Shown in pieces: positions 7,593 to 16,023 of a stretch of DNA of 64,000 bases. Each line of letters opens with the position of its first letter. The first letter of the stretch is position 1. The position numbers were made by a program, and so were the translations under genes. Under the pieces are notes generated by a model. It had not been told where the DNA came from, made no database searches, and saw only the letters and a list, made by a program, of their open reading frames with translations. Location: the NCBI RefSeq assembly GCF_016132445.1, contig NZ_CP046056.1, forward strand, positions 1,426,001 to 1,490,000, read 5' to 3'. The stretch is from Venatoribacter cucullus. GTDB lineage: Bacteria > Pseudomonadota > Gammaproteobacteria > Pseudomonadales > Oceanobacteraceae.

Positions 7593-8141
7593 GTGCCCCG
7601 CAACAAACGCCATTTAAATCAGGAAGAAAAAAAGCGTGAGATTCTGAATGCCGCTTCAGCTTTGTTTGCAGAGAATGGATTTGATGGCACCTCCATGACC
7701 GCGATTGCCAGATCAGCAGGCATTACTCCCAATACGATTTACTGGTATTTCCCCGGCAAGGATGATGTGCTGATCGGTGTGCTTAACAATCTGACGGCAG
7801 GTGTGCTTACTGAAATGGCCACCATGACCGCCCTCCCCATCAGGGAGCGATTGCTCAACGCCATCACGATCTTTGAACGTCCGGAATCGCTGATGAATAC
7901 AGTCCACTCGCGCATTACACAGTCAGAAGTAATTGCAGCCTGGCACTCACGTTTCCATATGTTGATCGAGCAGATTTTGGTTTACGAAATAATCAAAGCG
8001 GGGATTGCCAAAGAGCGGGCCGGAACCTTAGCCCGGCTTCTGGTGTATGTTATTGAAGGGCTCCTGTCACACCCTCTGCAGCAGAATGACAGGGAAAATA
8101 TGGTAGATGCCATGCTGGAACTCGCCAATCTGCCGGCCTGA
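7593..8141 (+). CDS. TetR/AcrR family transcriptional regulator
   Basis: A 182-residue TetR regulator. The N-terminal helix-turn-helix (about residues 14-60) has the family pattern ILNAASALFAENGFDGTSM, then AIARSAGIT and IYWYFPGKDDVL. The ligand-binding C-terminal half is divergent, as usual. Translation starts at GTG 7593, with AGGA about 10 nt upstream. It is divergently placed from the alpha/beta hydrolase and most likely represses that gene and itself through the palindromes between them. The stop codon lies about 7 bp from the broken end of a czcB remnant, so the gene marks the right end of the inserted DNA. Confidence 0.9.
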   Translation: MPRNKRHLNQEEKKREILNAASALFAENGFDGTSMTAIARSAGITPNTIYWYFPGKDDVLIGVLNNLTAGVLTEMATMTALPIRERLLNAITIFERPESLMNTVHSRITQSEVIAAWHSRFHMLIEQILVYEIIKAGIAKERAGTLARLLVYVIEGLLSHPLQQNDRENMVDAMLELANLPA

Positions 8142-8147
8142 ACCCCC

Positions 8148-8497
8148 TGTCCGGTCACCAGGGCTCACAAATACCCGGGTAACAACCCCCGAAAAACGTG
8201 CGCCGATGCGGGCAATTTGCTCTGGCGGTGTAATCAGTTTGCCGTGCAGCAGCAGGTCCGGCTCGATTGGGCGGCAGCCTGAAGCCGCCACTGCGCCGCG
8301 CGCAGCTGCGGGTGTTGCTGCAGGCTGAGCTGAATAGCCTGTGGTAAGGACAGTACCTCATTGGCCTGAACCGGCAATGCGACCAGCGGGCCAATCACCA
8401 CTGAATAAAAGAACATGCGCCGGCAGGCCAGTGGCAGAAACCATAGCCATAGCGGCTGCGCAGGCCGCATAGCCTGCGCGCAAAACCAATCCTTCAT
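8148..8497 (-). pseudogene. Collapsed czcC/czcB heavy-metal efflux remnant
   Basis: From 8497 the frame encodes a signal-peptide-like start and then LSLPQAIQLSLQQHP and LRAAQWRLQAA, the N-terminus of a CzcC/TolC-family outer-membrane protein. Near 8275 the similarity switches frame to LLLHGKLITPPEQIARIG followed by FSGVVTRVFVSPGD, an internal piece of a CzcB/CusB membrane-fusion protein. That piece stops at about 8148, next to the TetR gene. A deletion has therefore fused the start of czcC to a fragment of czcB, and no czcA pump gene remains. The product cannot function. Confidence 0.75.
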
Positions 8498-8548
8498 GAA
8501 CAGTAATCCTGTAACCGTTAACGGAATGTGTGAAACAAACGGGCAGGA

Positions 8549-8899
8549 TCAGAGAATGGGCGGACGTTGGTCGGGCAATACCAGCGCCGACTGCGCAAAT
8601 GGCTCGCGACTGTGCGGGATAACAGAAGAGAACGGCATCGCTGGTTTAGTACCGTCAATGCTGATAAAAATGTGCGTATGGCCATGGCAGTGGTCGCAAC
8701 CGCTGTGGTCGCCGCTGGCACATTCGGGTGGCTGCGGTCCATCCGGCCAGGCATCGGCTGCAACCTGAGTATGCGACTCCGGCAGATGGATCATACCGGC
8801 AATTTCCAGTGCATCTGCAACCTGATGCAGCAGGGAAAACACCAGCAGAATCAATGCCACAAGGCGGTGCAGGGTCAGGGATTCAGGCAAAAGAGTCAC
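8549..8899 (-). CDS. Small exported His/Cys-rich protein, possibly CzcI-like
   Basis: A 116-residue protein starting at GTG 8899. It has an N-terminal hydrophobic segment (about residues 10-30) and then a likely metal-binding cluster with C-x7-C-x2-C and interspersed His (SGCDHCHGHTH). It lies directly before the czcC remnant in the same direction, where czcI-type periplasmic metal proteins usually sit in czc operons. The start is uncertain because no ATG with a ribosome-binding site is close. I infer a periplasmic or membrane-tethered metal-binding role left over from the decayed czc operon. It may be non-functional now. Confidence 0.55.
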   Translation of the reverse strand: MTLLPESLTLHRLVALILLVFSLLHQVADALEIAGMIHLPESHTQVAADAWPDGPQPPECASGDHSGCDHCHGHTHIFISIDGTKPAMPFSSVIPHSREPFAQSALVLPDQRPPIL

Positions 8900-8947
8900 G
8901 GTCCGGTTCGATGTTTACTCAGATTAATCGGCCATCAGGTTGAGAGC

Positions 8948-9223
8948 TTATTTCAGATAAGAACGAATAATGCCGGCCAGCTGCTCAACATCTTTGGCGC
9001 GCTGTGCGGCATCGGTAGCCTCCGGCCCCAGGTGCTCACGAATATGCCCATCCAGCACTTCCGCCATCAAGCCATTTACTGCGCCCCGGATGGCAGCAAT
9101 TTGCTGCAGCGCATTGTTGCAATCTCCACCCTGGGTCAAGAGTTTTTCCAACCCCTCGGCCTGACCTTTGATTTTACGCACCCGGGTAACCAGCTTGGCC
9201 CGATTCTCAATGGTGTGACTCAT
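8948..9223 (-). CDS. dmeR: RcnR/CsoR-family metal-sensing repressor (DmeR-like)
   Basis: A 91-residue, all-helical DUF156 repressor. The nickel/cobalt ligand set known for E. coli RcnR is complete: His3, Cys35, His60 and His64. The core ALQQIAAIRGAVNGLM is typical of the RcnR/FrmR branch. It is divergent from a DmeF-type exporter, and the 71-bp spacer holds an RcnR-type operator, as in dmeRF operons. By that analogy it binds DNA when metal-free and releases it on binding Co or Ni. FrmR-type formaldehyde sensing is the alternative; the partner gene and His3 argue against it. Confidence 0.85.
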   Translation of the reverse strand: MSHTIENRAKLVTRVRKIKGQAEGLEKLLTQGGDCNNALQQIAAIRGAVNGLMAEVLDGHIREHLGPEATDAAQRAKDVEQLAGIIRSYLK

Positions 9224-9251
9224 GGCTTTTTCCTGATCAATTCAATTAATA

Positions 9252-9266
9252 TACTGGGGTATAGTA
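9252..9266. promoter_or_regulatory. RcnR/DmeR-type operator
   Basis: TACT, GGGG, TAT and AGTA in order form the G-tract flanked by TACT/AGTA arms recognised by RcnR-class repressors. It is placed between the repressor and exporter starts and overlaps the probable -10 region, so it can control both directions. Confidence 0.75.
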
Positions 9267-9294
9267 TATAAACAGACTACAGGATCAAGTTCAG

Positions 9295-10314
9295 ATGCAT
9301 AGCAATCCCGGGCAAGCTCACGACTTTTACGATGGTAACCCCTTGGCTGAGCGCAATACCCGCTGGGCGTTATTACTGACCGTGGTGATGATGGTGGCTG
9401 AAATCAGCGCTGGCTGGGTCTTCAACTCCATGGCATTGCTGGCCGATGGCTGGCATATGAGTTCTCATGCCCTGGCGCTGGGGTTGGCGCTGGCCGCCTA
9501 CGCCGCTGCCCGCCGTTATGCCGGCCATCCGCGTTTTGCCTTCGGCACCTGGAAAATCGAAGTGTTGGGTGGTTACACCAGCGCCCTCTTCCTGCTCGCC
9601 ATCGCCGGCCTGATGATGGTGGAGTCGGTTGAGCGTCTGCTGTCCCCGGCCGCCATTCAATACGATCAGGCCATTGGGGTGGCTGTATTGGGGCTGCTGG
9701 TCAATCTGGCCTGCGCCTGGCTGCTGAAAGATGACCATCACCATCATCATGGGCACAACGACCATGACCACGACCATGACCACGACCATGACCACGACCA
9801 CGACCATGACCACGACCATGCTCATGCTCATGATCATGATCATGATCATGAGCATGAGCATGAGCATGAGCACCGCGACCTGAATCTGCGCGCCGCCTAC
9901 ATTCATGTGCTGACCGATGCCCTCACTTCGGTGCTGGCCATTATCGCCCTCACCGCTGGCAAACTTTGGGGTGTCGACTGGCTGGATCCGGTTATGGGTA
10001 TTGTCGGTTCTGTACTGGTAACCGTCTGGGCGATTGGCTTATTGCGGGAAACCGGCCGCGTGTTGCTGGATGCCGAAATGGACAAACCCCTGAGCACGAC
10101 TGTGCAGCAACGGCTGCAACAGCGCTTTCCGGAATTGCCGATCAGCGATTTTCATTTATGGCGGGTTGGCCGTAACCACTATGCCTGCATTGTGGCCGTG
10201 TCTGGCGGCACCACTCATACGCCAGCAGAGCTGAAAGACGTGCTGCTGGATATTGAAGGCATCAGCCACCTCACCATTGAAATCAACCCGGGCGTGCGCT
10301 CAGAAAATCAATGA
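9295..10314 (+). CDS. dmeF: CDF-family cobalt/nickel efflux transporter with His-rich loop
   Basis: A 339-residue cation-diffusion-facilitator with six predicted TM segments and a C-terminal cytoplasmic ferredoxin-like domain. TM2 carries the HMSSH metal-site motif and TM5 carries HVLTD, the HxxxH plus HxxxD pair seen in DmeF proteins. Between TM4 and TM5 lies an extreme loop of His, Asp and Glu repeats (roughly residues 147-192) that would bind many metal ions. The protein should export Co and Ni, possibly Zn, by proton antiport. It is divergent from the RcnR-like repressor. The last 7 bp overlap the 3' end of the DUF945 gene on the other strand. Confidence 0.9.
   Translation: MHSNPGQAHDFYDGNPLAERNTRWALLLTVVMMVAEISAGWVFNSMALLADGWHMSSHALALGLALAAYAAARRYAGHPRFAFGTWKIEVLGGYTSALFLLAIAGLMMVESVERLLSPAAIQYDQAIGVAVLGLLVNLACAWLLKDDHHHHHGHNDHDHDHDHDHDHDHDHDHDHAHAHDHDHDHEHEHEHEHRDLNLRAAYIHVLTDALTSVLAIIALTAGKLWGVDWLDPVMGIVGSVLVTVWAIGLLRETGRVLLDAEMDKPLSTTVQQRLQQRFPELPISDFHLWRVGRNHYACIVAVSGGTTHTPAELKDVLLDIEGISHLTIEINPGVRSENQ
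9733..9873 (+). repeat. Low-complexity CAYGAY tandem repeat inside dmeF
   Basis: Alternating His-Asp, then His-Ala and His-Glu codons form tandem hexanucleotide units, with exact copies of GACCACGACCAT. The tract can change length by slippage in multiples of six without breaking the frame. Confidence 0.9.
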
Positions 10315-11594
10315 TCTTCTTCGTAAACCGGTGGGTTAAACAGTTGGGTAACCGCCCGGCCGTTGGCCAGTAACTGTCCCTGCTGCAAGGTAAGACGGGC
10401 CTGCAGCCGGTCATCCTGCGGGGCCAGCCAACCCTGATTCAGAAACTCCAGCATCAGCTCGGCCTGCGGTCCCAGCATCAGACTGCGGCTGACATTCAGC
10501 GTTAATTCTCCGCTCAGGCGTTGCGGCCATTGCTGCCAGACCTGGTCGGCCTTACCGGCGGCCATGGTCAGCTTGCCGCTGGCGCGCAGATCACCGGCAC
10601 TGCCCAGCATGGCGGGCTCGCGGCTCTGATACACAAAACTGCTGTGCAGATCTTCCAGGGTCAGACTCATGCCTTTGGCCGCCACCGACTGCAACAGCAC
10701 ATCCGGGGTAATATCACCCTGCAGAAATAACCGGTACAGCGGCCAGCTGAAACCATCCAGATACAACTGCAAACCGCTGGGGTCAACGCGCAGGTCGTGC
10801 TCACCGGCGGACCAGCGCAAGGTATCGACCGCCACGCCACTGAGGCTGGCCAGTACATCGCCATCGACCAGGTTGGCCTGTTCTATCTGTAGATCGCGGA
10901 AGCCCAGCTGCAGCTGCCGGCTATGGAAGCTGAAACTGTCCAGCCGGTACCGCAGCCGTTCGGTAAAGCTCACCTGTTCACGCAGCAAACTGTTCAGGGT
11001 AATGTTCAGCCCGCGCAACTCCAGATCGCCCTGGCTGGCATCGGTCAGCAGCAGTGACGGCAGCTGTACGATCAGCTCGCTGCGGTAAGGCGCCTGAATG
11101 GCCAGTTGTCCCTGTACCTCTAATGGCTGCAGCTGTAAGCGGGTGCCGGGCATCAGCTTATGGTCCACGCTGCCACTGCGGTAACGGAAAGTGGCCTGCT
11201 GATCGCCGGCACGAATCCGCCAGCTACCCTGCTGGTCAGCCAGTAATTGCGGCACGGTCATAAAGACAATGGCGGCCGCGCCGCTGTCCGGCTGCACACC
11301 AAAACGGCCGCTAACCTGCCACGGCAGCGCCGTTACCTGATGCCAGCTGCCGGCCAGTGTTTGCCCGGCGCTGTCGGTTAGGGCGCACTGTTCAATTCGC
11401 TGCAGCAAAGGCATGGAATACTCGTAGCCGCACTGCACCTGCCAGCCACTGGCCTGCAGACTTTGATTCAGCCAGGCCAGCCCGGTCTGGTGCTGCTGCT
11501 GATATTGCTGCATGTTATGCCAGCTGAGCGCAGCCGCTCCTGTAGCCAAAGCAGCCACCGGCAATCCCAGCCCTAACAACCACGCTTTCCCCAT
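10308..11594 (-). CDS. DUF945 (YdgA-like) family protein
   Basis: A 428-residue protein of the DUF945/YdgA family, known as inner-membrane-anchored proteins with a large periplasmic, beta-rich domain. The start at 11594 gives MGKAWLLGLGLPVAALATG, a single N-terminal anchor or signal segment; the longer frame adds 32 residues that do not look like protein from this family. The body is repetitive beta-sandwich-like sequence without catalytic motifs. It is convergent with dmeF (7-bp tail overlap) and divergent from rapA. Function is unknown; AsmA-like roles in envelope lipid handling are only a loose guess. Confidence 0.75.
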   Translation of the reverse strand: MGKAWLLGLGLPVAALATGAAALSWHNMQQYQQQHQTGLAWLNQSLQASGWQVQCGYEYSMPLLQRIEQCALTDSAGQTLAGSWHQVTALPWQVSGRFGVQPDSGAAAIVFMTVPQLLADQQGSWRIRAGDQQATFRYRSGSVDHKLMPGTRLQLQPLEVQGQLAIQAPYRSELIVQLPSLLLTDASQGDLELRGLNITLNSLLREQVSFTERLRYRLDSFSFHSRQLQLGFRDLQIEQANLVDGDVLASLSGVAVDTLRWSAGEHDLRVDPSGLQLYLDGFSWPLYRLFLQGDITPDVLLQSVAAKGMSLTLEDLHSSFVYQSREPAMLGSAGDLRASGKLTMAAGKADQVWQQWPQRLSGELTLNVSRSLMLGPQAELMLEFLNQGWLAPQDDRLQARLTLQQGQLLANGRAVTQLFNPPVYEEDH

Positions 11595-11799
11595 GCTGTG
11601 TTTCTTCCTGTGCAGACAACAAGCCGCCGGAGCGGTCAAAAACGGCCATCTTACCCCATGACTTTGCTGGCGGCGACCGCTGCCGGCCAATGCAGCGGTG
11701 GGATTTAAGCCGCGCTTGCGCTAGACTCCGCGCCTGTTTTTTGGCCTGCCAACCCGATGGCGGCGCCCTCTTCCTTCCGTTATTCAGCAGGTTTGTTCT

Positions 11800-14562
11800 A
11801 TGTATACAGTGGGTCAGCGTTGGATCAGTGAGGCCGAAACCGACCTCGGTCTGGGCCTTGTCCAGAGTGTCGATTTCCGTGTTGTCACGATTTATTTTCC
11901 GTCCATCGATGAAGAGCGCAGCTACTCACGCCAGAACGCCCCACTGACCCGCGTTATTTTCAAAGAAGACGATGTACTGCCTTTAATGGACGGCTCAGTA
12001 CTCAAGGTCACCGATGTTGAAGAGATGGACGGTATCGTCTTTTACAGCGATGGCGAACGGCAGATTTCTGAAATTCACCTCAGTGGTCATATTCAGCTGA
12101 ATCAGCCCACCGACCGGCTGTTTTCGGGCCAAATTGACAACAACAACCTGTTTGAACTGCGTCAGCTGGCGTTAAAACAACTGAGCAAGCTGCGCCAGCG
12201 GCCGTTTTACGGCCTGCTCGGTGCCCGCACCAGTCTGTTACCACACCAGCTCTACATTGCCGAGCAAGTGACTCAGGACGCTATTCCGCGCGTCTTGCTG
12301 GCTGATGAAGTGGGCTTGGGTAAAACCATTGAAGCCGGTCTGATTCTGCACCGTCTGTTGCTGCAGCAGCGCATTCAACGGGTGCTGGTGGTGGTGCCGG
12401 ACCAGCTGCTGCATCAGTGGCTGGTAGAAATGGTGCGCCGCTTTAACCTGCGTTTCAGTCTGGTGGACCGCGACATGGTCGAAGACGGCGACGATATTTT
12501 TGCCTCCGGCCAGCTGTTCCTGTGCCCGCTGTCATTGGCGGTGCATGAGGATGTTGGCCAGCAAATCCGTGCATCTGATTGGGACATGCTGGTGGTTGAC
12601 GAAGCGCACCATCTGCACTGGAGCGAAGACGGCGAACAGGATGCCGCCTATGAACTGGTGGAAGAACTGTCCCTGCGCACGGCCGGTCTGCTGCTGTTAA
12701 CCGCTACGCCGGAACAGCTGGGTATTCAGGGCCACTTTGCCCGTCTGCGCCTGCTCGACCCGGAACGCTACCCGTCGCTGCCACAGTTTATGGCCGAACA
12801 GAAGGCCTATGCGCCGGTTGCGGATCTGGCTGGTGCGCTGGCGTCGGAGCAGCCGCTGAGCAACGAACAACTGGCAACCCTGCTGCAATTACTGCCGGAA
12901 GAGGCCGACGCCAGTACCCTGAACGACAGCAGCGTGCGCGGCAAATTGCTGGAAACGCTGATTGACCGTCACGGCCCCGGCCGGGCGCTGTACCGCAACA
13001 CCCGCCACGGCGTGGCGGGTTTCCCCAAGCGCCTGCCGCAGATTACCGAACTGCCAGCGCCGGACTCCGATGACCTGAACACTGGCCTGGAAGCGCTGCA
13101 TCCGGAACTCGGCTTGCACAACTGGTGCGACAACGACCCGCGTTGTGAATGGCTGCTGCAGGTGCTGGCCACGACCGGCAAAGACAAAATTGTCCTGATC
13201 TGCCACGCCGCCCAGACCGTACTGGACCTGGAACAGTGGCTGTGGGAAACCGCCGGTGTGCAGGTGGCCGTGTTCCATGAGCACATGGATCTGGTCGAGC
13301 GTGACCGCGCCGCCGCCTACTTTGCCGACCACGAACAGGGCGCGCGTATTCTGCTGTGCTCGGAAATCGGTTCCGAAGGCCGCAACTTCCAGTTTGCTCA
13401 CGAACTGGTGCTGTTCGACCTGCCGTTTAACTGCGATTTAATCGAGCAGCGCATCGGCCGTCTGGATCGTATTGGCCAGAAACAGGACATCCGCATTCAT
13501 ATTCCCGCCTTTGCCGATCATGCCGCCGGGCGCTGGGCGCATATTCTGCACGACGGGCTGGATATTTTTACCCGCCCAAATCCGGCTGCCCAGCCGCTGC
13601 TGGAGCAGCACCGCGATGCCATTGAGCAGGCGCTGCTGAGTGGTGATGGTCTGGCGGAACTGATCGGCCTGCTGGCAACCGAACGCGAAACCCTGCTGGC
13701 ACAACTGGAAGCCGGTCGCGACCGCCTGCTGGAATTGCATTCCTGCCATCCGCAGCGGGCGCGCAAGCTGGCCAAAGAGATGACCATTACCCATATCGAA
13801 GACGAAGCCGAGCTGAACGATTTCCTCGAACTGTTCGCCGACGCCTTTGGTCTGGAGCTGATTGATCTGGGCGGTGACTGCATCACCATCGCCCCCGGCG
13901 ACCACATGCTGGTGCCCGACCTGCCGCATCTGCCGGAAGATGGCTTTATGGCCACTACCCGCCGTGATGTGGCGCTGGCCCGGGACGATGTGCAGTTTCT
14001 GAGCTGGGAACATCCCTTCGTCGATCAGGCGCTGGAGTTAATTACCAGCGGTCCGGCCGGCAACGCCGCCGCCGGCTACATTGATATGCACGATTTCCGC
14101 ACTGGCGATTGCTACGTTGAGCTGCAGTTTGTGGCCCGCTGCCCGGCACCGAAAGCGCTGGCGGTCGAGCGCTACCTGCCGCCGAATGCCATGCATCTGA
14201 TGATGACCCCGGCCGGTGATCTGAAAGTGAATGACGGCGAACTGCCGGCCTTTGTGTTGCCACTCAAGAAAGGCACCGCCCGTGGTCTGGTGGAACAGAA
14301 AGCCGCCACCACGCAGCCGCTGATCCATAAGCTGGAAAAACTGGGCAGCGCTCAGTTGGGCAAAATGGTCGAGCGTGCTTCGCATAAGGCCGAAGAAGCC
14401 TATGCCGAACGCCTGGCGCGCCTGCACGCCCTGAGCCAGCACAACCCGAAACTGTCACCCCTGCTGGTGGCTGAGGTGAAAGCTGAGCGCGACGCGGTGC
14501 TGGCGGCGATCAAAGAATCGCAACTGGTGCTGGACAGTGTGCGGCTGGTGTTCTGCGGCTAG
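11800..14562 (+). CDS. rapA: RNA polymerase-associated SWI2/SNF2 ATPase RapA
   Basis: A 920-residue RapA (HepA), somewhat shorter than the E. coli protein (about 968). It has N-terminal Tudor-like beta-barrels (about 1-110), a Walker A in ADEVGLGKT (168-176) and DEAHH (267-271). The helicase C-terminal half has SEIGSEGRNFQ and the arginine-finger motif QRIGRLDRIGQ. It binds core RNA polymerase and recycles it from stalled or post-termination complexes. It is divergent from the DUF945 gene with 205 bp between the starts and has no close downstream partner. Confidence 0.96.
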   Translation: MYTVGQRWISEAETDLGLGLVQSVDFRVVTIYFPSIDEERSYSRQNAPLTRVIFKEDDVLPLMDGSVLKVTDVEEMDGIVFYSDGERQISEIHLSGHIQLNQPTDRLFSGQIDNNNLFELRQLALKQLSKLRQRPFYGLLGARTSLLPHQLYIAEQVTQDAIPRVLLADEVGLGKTIEAGLILHRLLLQQRIQRVLVVVPDQLLHQWLVEMVRRFNLRFSLVDRDMVEDGDDIFASGQLFLCPLSLAVHEDVGQQIRASDWDMLVVDEAHHLHWSEDGEQDAAYELVEELSLRTAGLLLLTATPEQLGIQGHFARLRLLDPERYPSLPQFMAEQKAYAPVADLAGALASEQPLSNEQLATLLQLLPEEADASTLNDSSVRGKLLETLIDRHGPGRALYRNTRHGVAGFPKRLPQITELPAPDSDDLNTGLEALHPELGLHNWCDNDPRCEWLLQVLATTGKDKIVLICHAAQTVLDLEQWLWETAGVQVAVFHEHMDLVERDRAAAYFADHEQGARILLCSEIGSEGRNFQFAHELVLFDLPFNCDLIEQRIGRLDRIGQKQDIRIHIPAFADHAAGRWAHILHDGLDIFTRPNPAAQPLLEQHRDAIEQALLSGDGLAELIGLLATERETLLAQLEAGRDRLLELHSCHPQRARKLAKEMTITHIEDEAELNDFLELFADAFGLELIDLGGDCITIAPGDHMLVPDLPHLPEDGFMATTRRDVALARDDVQFLSWEHPFVDQALELITSGPAGNAAAGYIDMHDFRTGDCYVELQFVARCPAPKALAVERYLPPNAMHLMMTPAGDLKVNDGELPAFVLPLKKGTARGLVEQKAATTQPLIHKLEKLGSAQLGKMVERASHKAEEAYAERLARLHALSQHNPKLSPLLVAEVKAERDAVLAAIKESQLVLDSVRLVFCG

Positions 14563-14587
14563 TTGCCGCGCGGACAGCTTAACGGGA

Positions 14588-14625
14588 GACGGGAGACGCA
14601 AAACCAGCGTCCAGCGTCTCCCGTC
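14588..14625. repeat. Inverted repeat after rapA
   Basis: GACGGGAGACGC (14588-14599) pairs perfectly with GCGTCTCCCGTC (14614-14625) over a 14-nt loop. It lies between the convergent rapA and gor genes. GGGAGAC is also directly repeated on the left. With no T-run it may act as a transcript-end structure or be a dispersed intergenic repeat. Confidence 0.6.
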
Positions 14626-14648
14626 CAGCGCAGCGAGCGTTTTTCAGC

Positions 14649-16007
14649 TCACCCCCTCGGCGTCCGCATGGTAACAAACTCTTCGGCGGCGGTTGGGTGA
14701 ATACCAATGGTGCTGTCAAACACGGCTTTGGTGGCGCCGGCCTTAATGGCCACCGCCAGCCCCTGCACAATCTCCCCCGCTGCTTCGCCGACCATGTGTA
14801 CGCCGAGCACTTTGTCGGTGCTGATCTGTACCACCAGTTTCATCAGCGTCCGTTCCGGCTGGCCGGTCATGGTGTGTTTCATTGGCCGGAAATCGCTGAC
14901 GAACACCTGCAGATCATCGGCGCCAAAACGTTCCTGCGCCTGCGCTTCGGTTAAGCCCACCGTGGCGATATTGGGCTGGCAGAAAACCGCGGTGGGAATA
15001 TTGTCGTAACTGAGCGGTTGCTGGTCACCATCAAACCAGTACGCCACCAGTTTCATCGCCTGCGCCAGCGCCACCGGGGTTAAAGCCGGCGTGCCGATCA
15101 CATCGCCCAATGCGTAGATGCCAGGTGCCGTGGTGCGGAACAGATGATCGGTAACAATGGTGCCGTTGTCGCGTACCTGCACGCCGGCTGCGGCCAAACC
15201 CAGCCCATCGGTTAACGGCCGGCGGCCGGTGGCAAACATCACCGCATCGCAATGCAGCGCCTCTCCACTGGTTAAGGAGCAGGTCAGGCTGCCGTCGATG
15301 TGCCGTTCAATACTGCGGATATCGGTATGGGTGTGCAGCCGTACGCCCTTATGCACGATCTGGGCGGCGGCAAAATTGCGCACATCCTCATCAAAGCCGC
15401 GCAGCACCTGATCACCGCGATACAGCAAATGGGTTTCTGCACCCAGGCCATTGAAAATGCCGGCGAATTCGACGGCGATATAACCACCGCCAACCACCAC
15501 TACCCGTTGCGGAAACTGCTCCAGATAAAAGGCTTCGTTGGAGGTAATGGCATGTTCTGCCCCGGGAATATCCGGTTTGAACGGCCAGCCACCGGTGGCC
15601 AGCACAATGCGCTCGGCCGTGATGGTCTGCTCACCGATGCGCACCTGATGCGGGCCGGCCAGAGCGGCCGTGCCGTGCAGAATGGTGACGCCGGAGTTCT
15701 CAAGTAAATTATTATAAATCGAGTTTAATCGTTTGATTTCATTGGTTTTATTGTCGCGAAGTGTGGGCCAATCAAAACCCTCGAAGTGTCCCTGTACGCC
15801 AAAGCCACGGGCATCGGCAAACGCCGCCGGATACTCCGAGGCATAGACAAACAGCTTCTTCGGCACGCAGCCCACATTCACACAGGTACCACCCAGATCG
15901 CGGTTTTCCACCACCGCCACTTTCCAGCCCCGGGCCGCCGCCATGCGGCTGCAACGCACACCGCCGGAACCGGCGCCGATCACCAGCAAATCGTAATCAA
16001 AACTCAT
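14649..16007 (-). CDS. gor: Glutathione-disulfide reductase
   Basis: A 452-residue flavoprotein disulfide reductase. The FAD motif GAGSGG is at 11-16, the redox-active pair Cys42/Cys47 is in GGTCVNVGC, the NADPH-binding GGGYIAVEF lies mid-protein, and the proton-relay His is in GIHPTAAEEF near the C-terminus. These features and the length identify glutathione reductase rather than lipoamide dehydrogenase or mercuric reductase. It reduces GSSG with NADPH in the cytoplasm. It follows the gsp operon by 16 bp in the same direction and may be read through from it, although the functions are unrelated. Confidence 0.94.
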   Translation of the reverse strand: MSFDYDLLVIGAGSGGVRCSRMAAARGWKVAVVENRDLGGTCVNVGCVPKKLFVYASEYPAAFADARGFGVQGHFEGFDWPTLRDNKTNEIKRLNSIYNNLLENSGVTILHGTAALAGPHQVRIGEQTITAERIVLATGGWPFKPDIPGAEHAITSNEAFYLEQFPQRVVVVGGGYIAVEFAGIFNGLGAETHLLYRGDQVLRGFDEDVRNFAAAQIVHKGVRLHTHTDIRSIERHIDGSLTCSLTSGEALHCDAVMFATGRRPLTDGLGLAAAGVQVRDNGTIVTDHLFRTTAPGIYALGDVIGTPALTPVALAQAMKLVAYWFDGDQQPLSYDNIPTAVFCQPNIATVGLTEAQAQERFGADDLQVFVSDFRPMKHTMTGQPERTLMKLVVQISTDKVLGVHMVGEAAGEIVQGLAVAIKAGATKAVFDSTIGIHPTAAEEFVTMRTPRG

Positions 16008-16023
16008 AGTCTGCCCCTTATGG

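Noticed and set aside
9733-9873. CRISPR-like tandem repeats
   Set aside because: The units are 6 bp, contiguous, without spacers and in frame inside a transporter gene.
9373-9906. Met/Val repeat protein on the minus strand
   Set aside because: It is the reverse reading of the dmeF His/Asp codon repeat.
10308-11594. GspN or another missing type II secretion component
   Set aside because: The sequence fits DUF945/YdgA better, is not linked to the gsp operon, and lacks GspN features.
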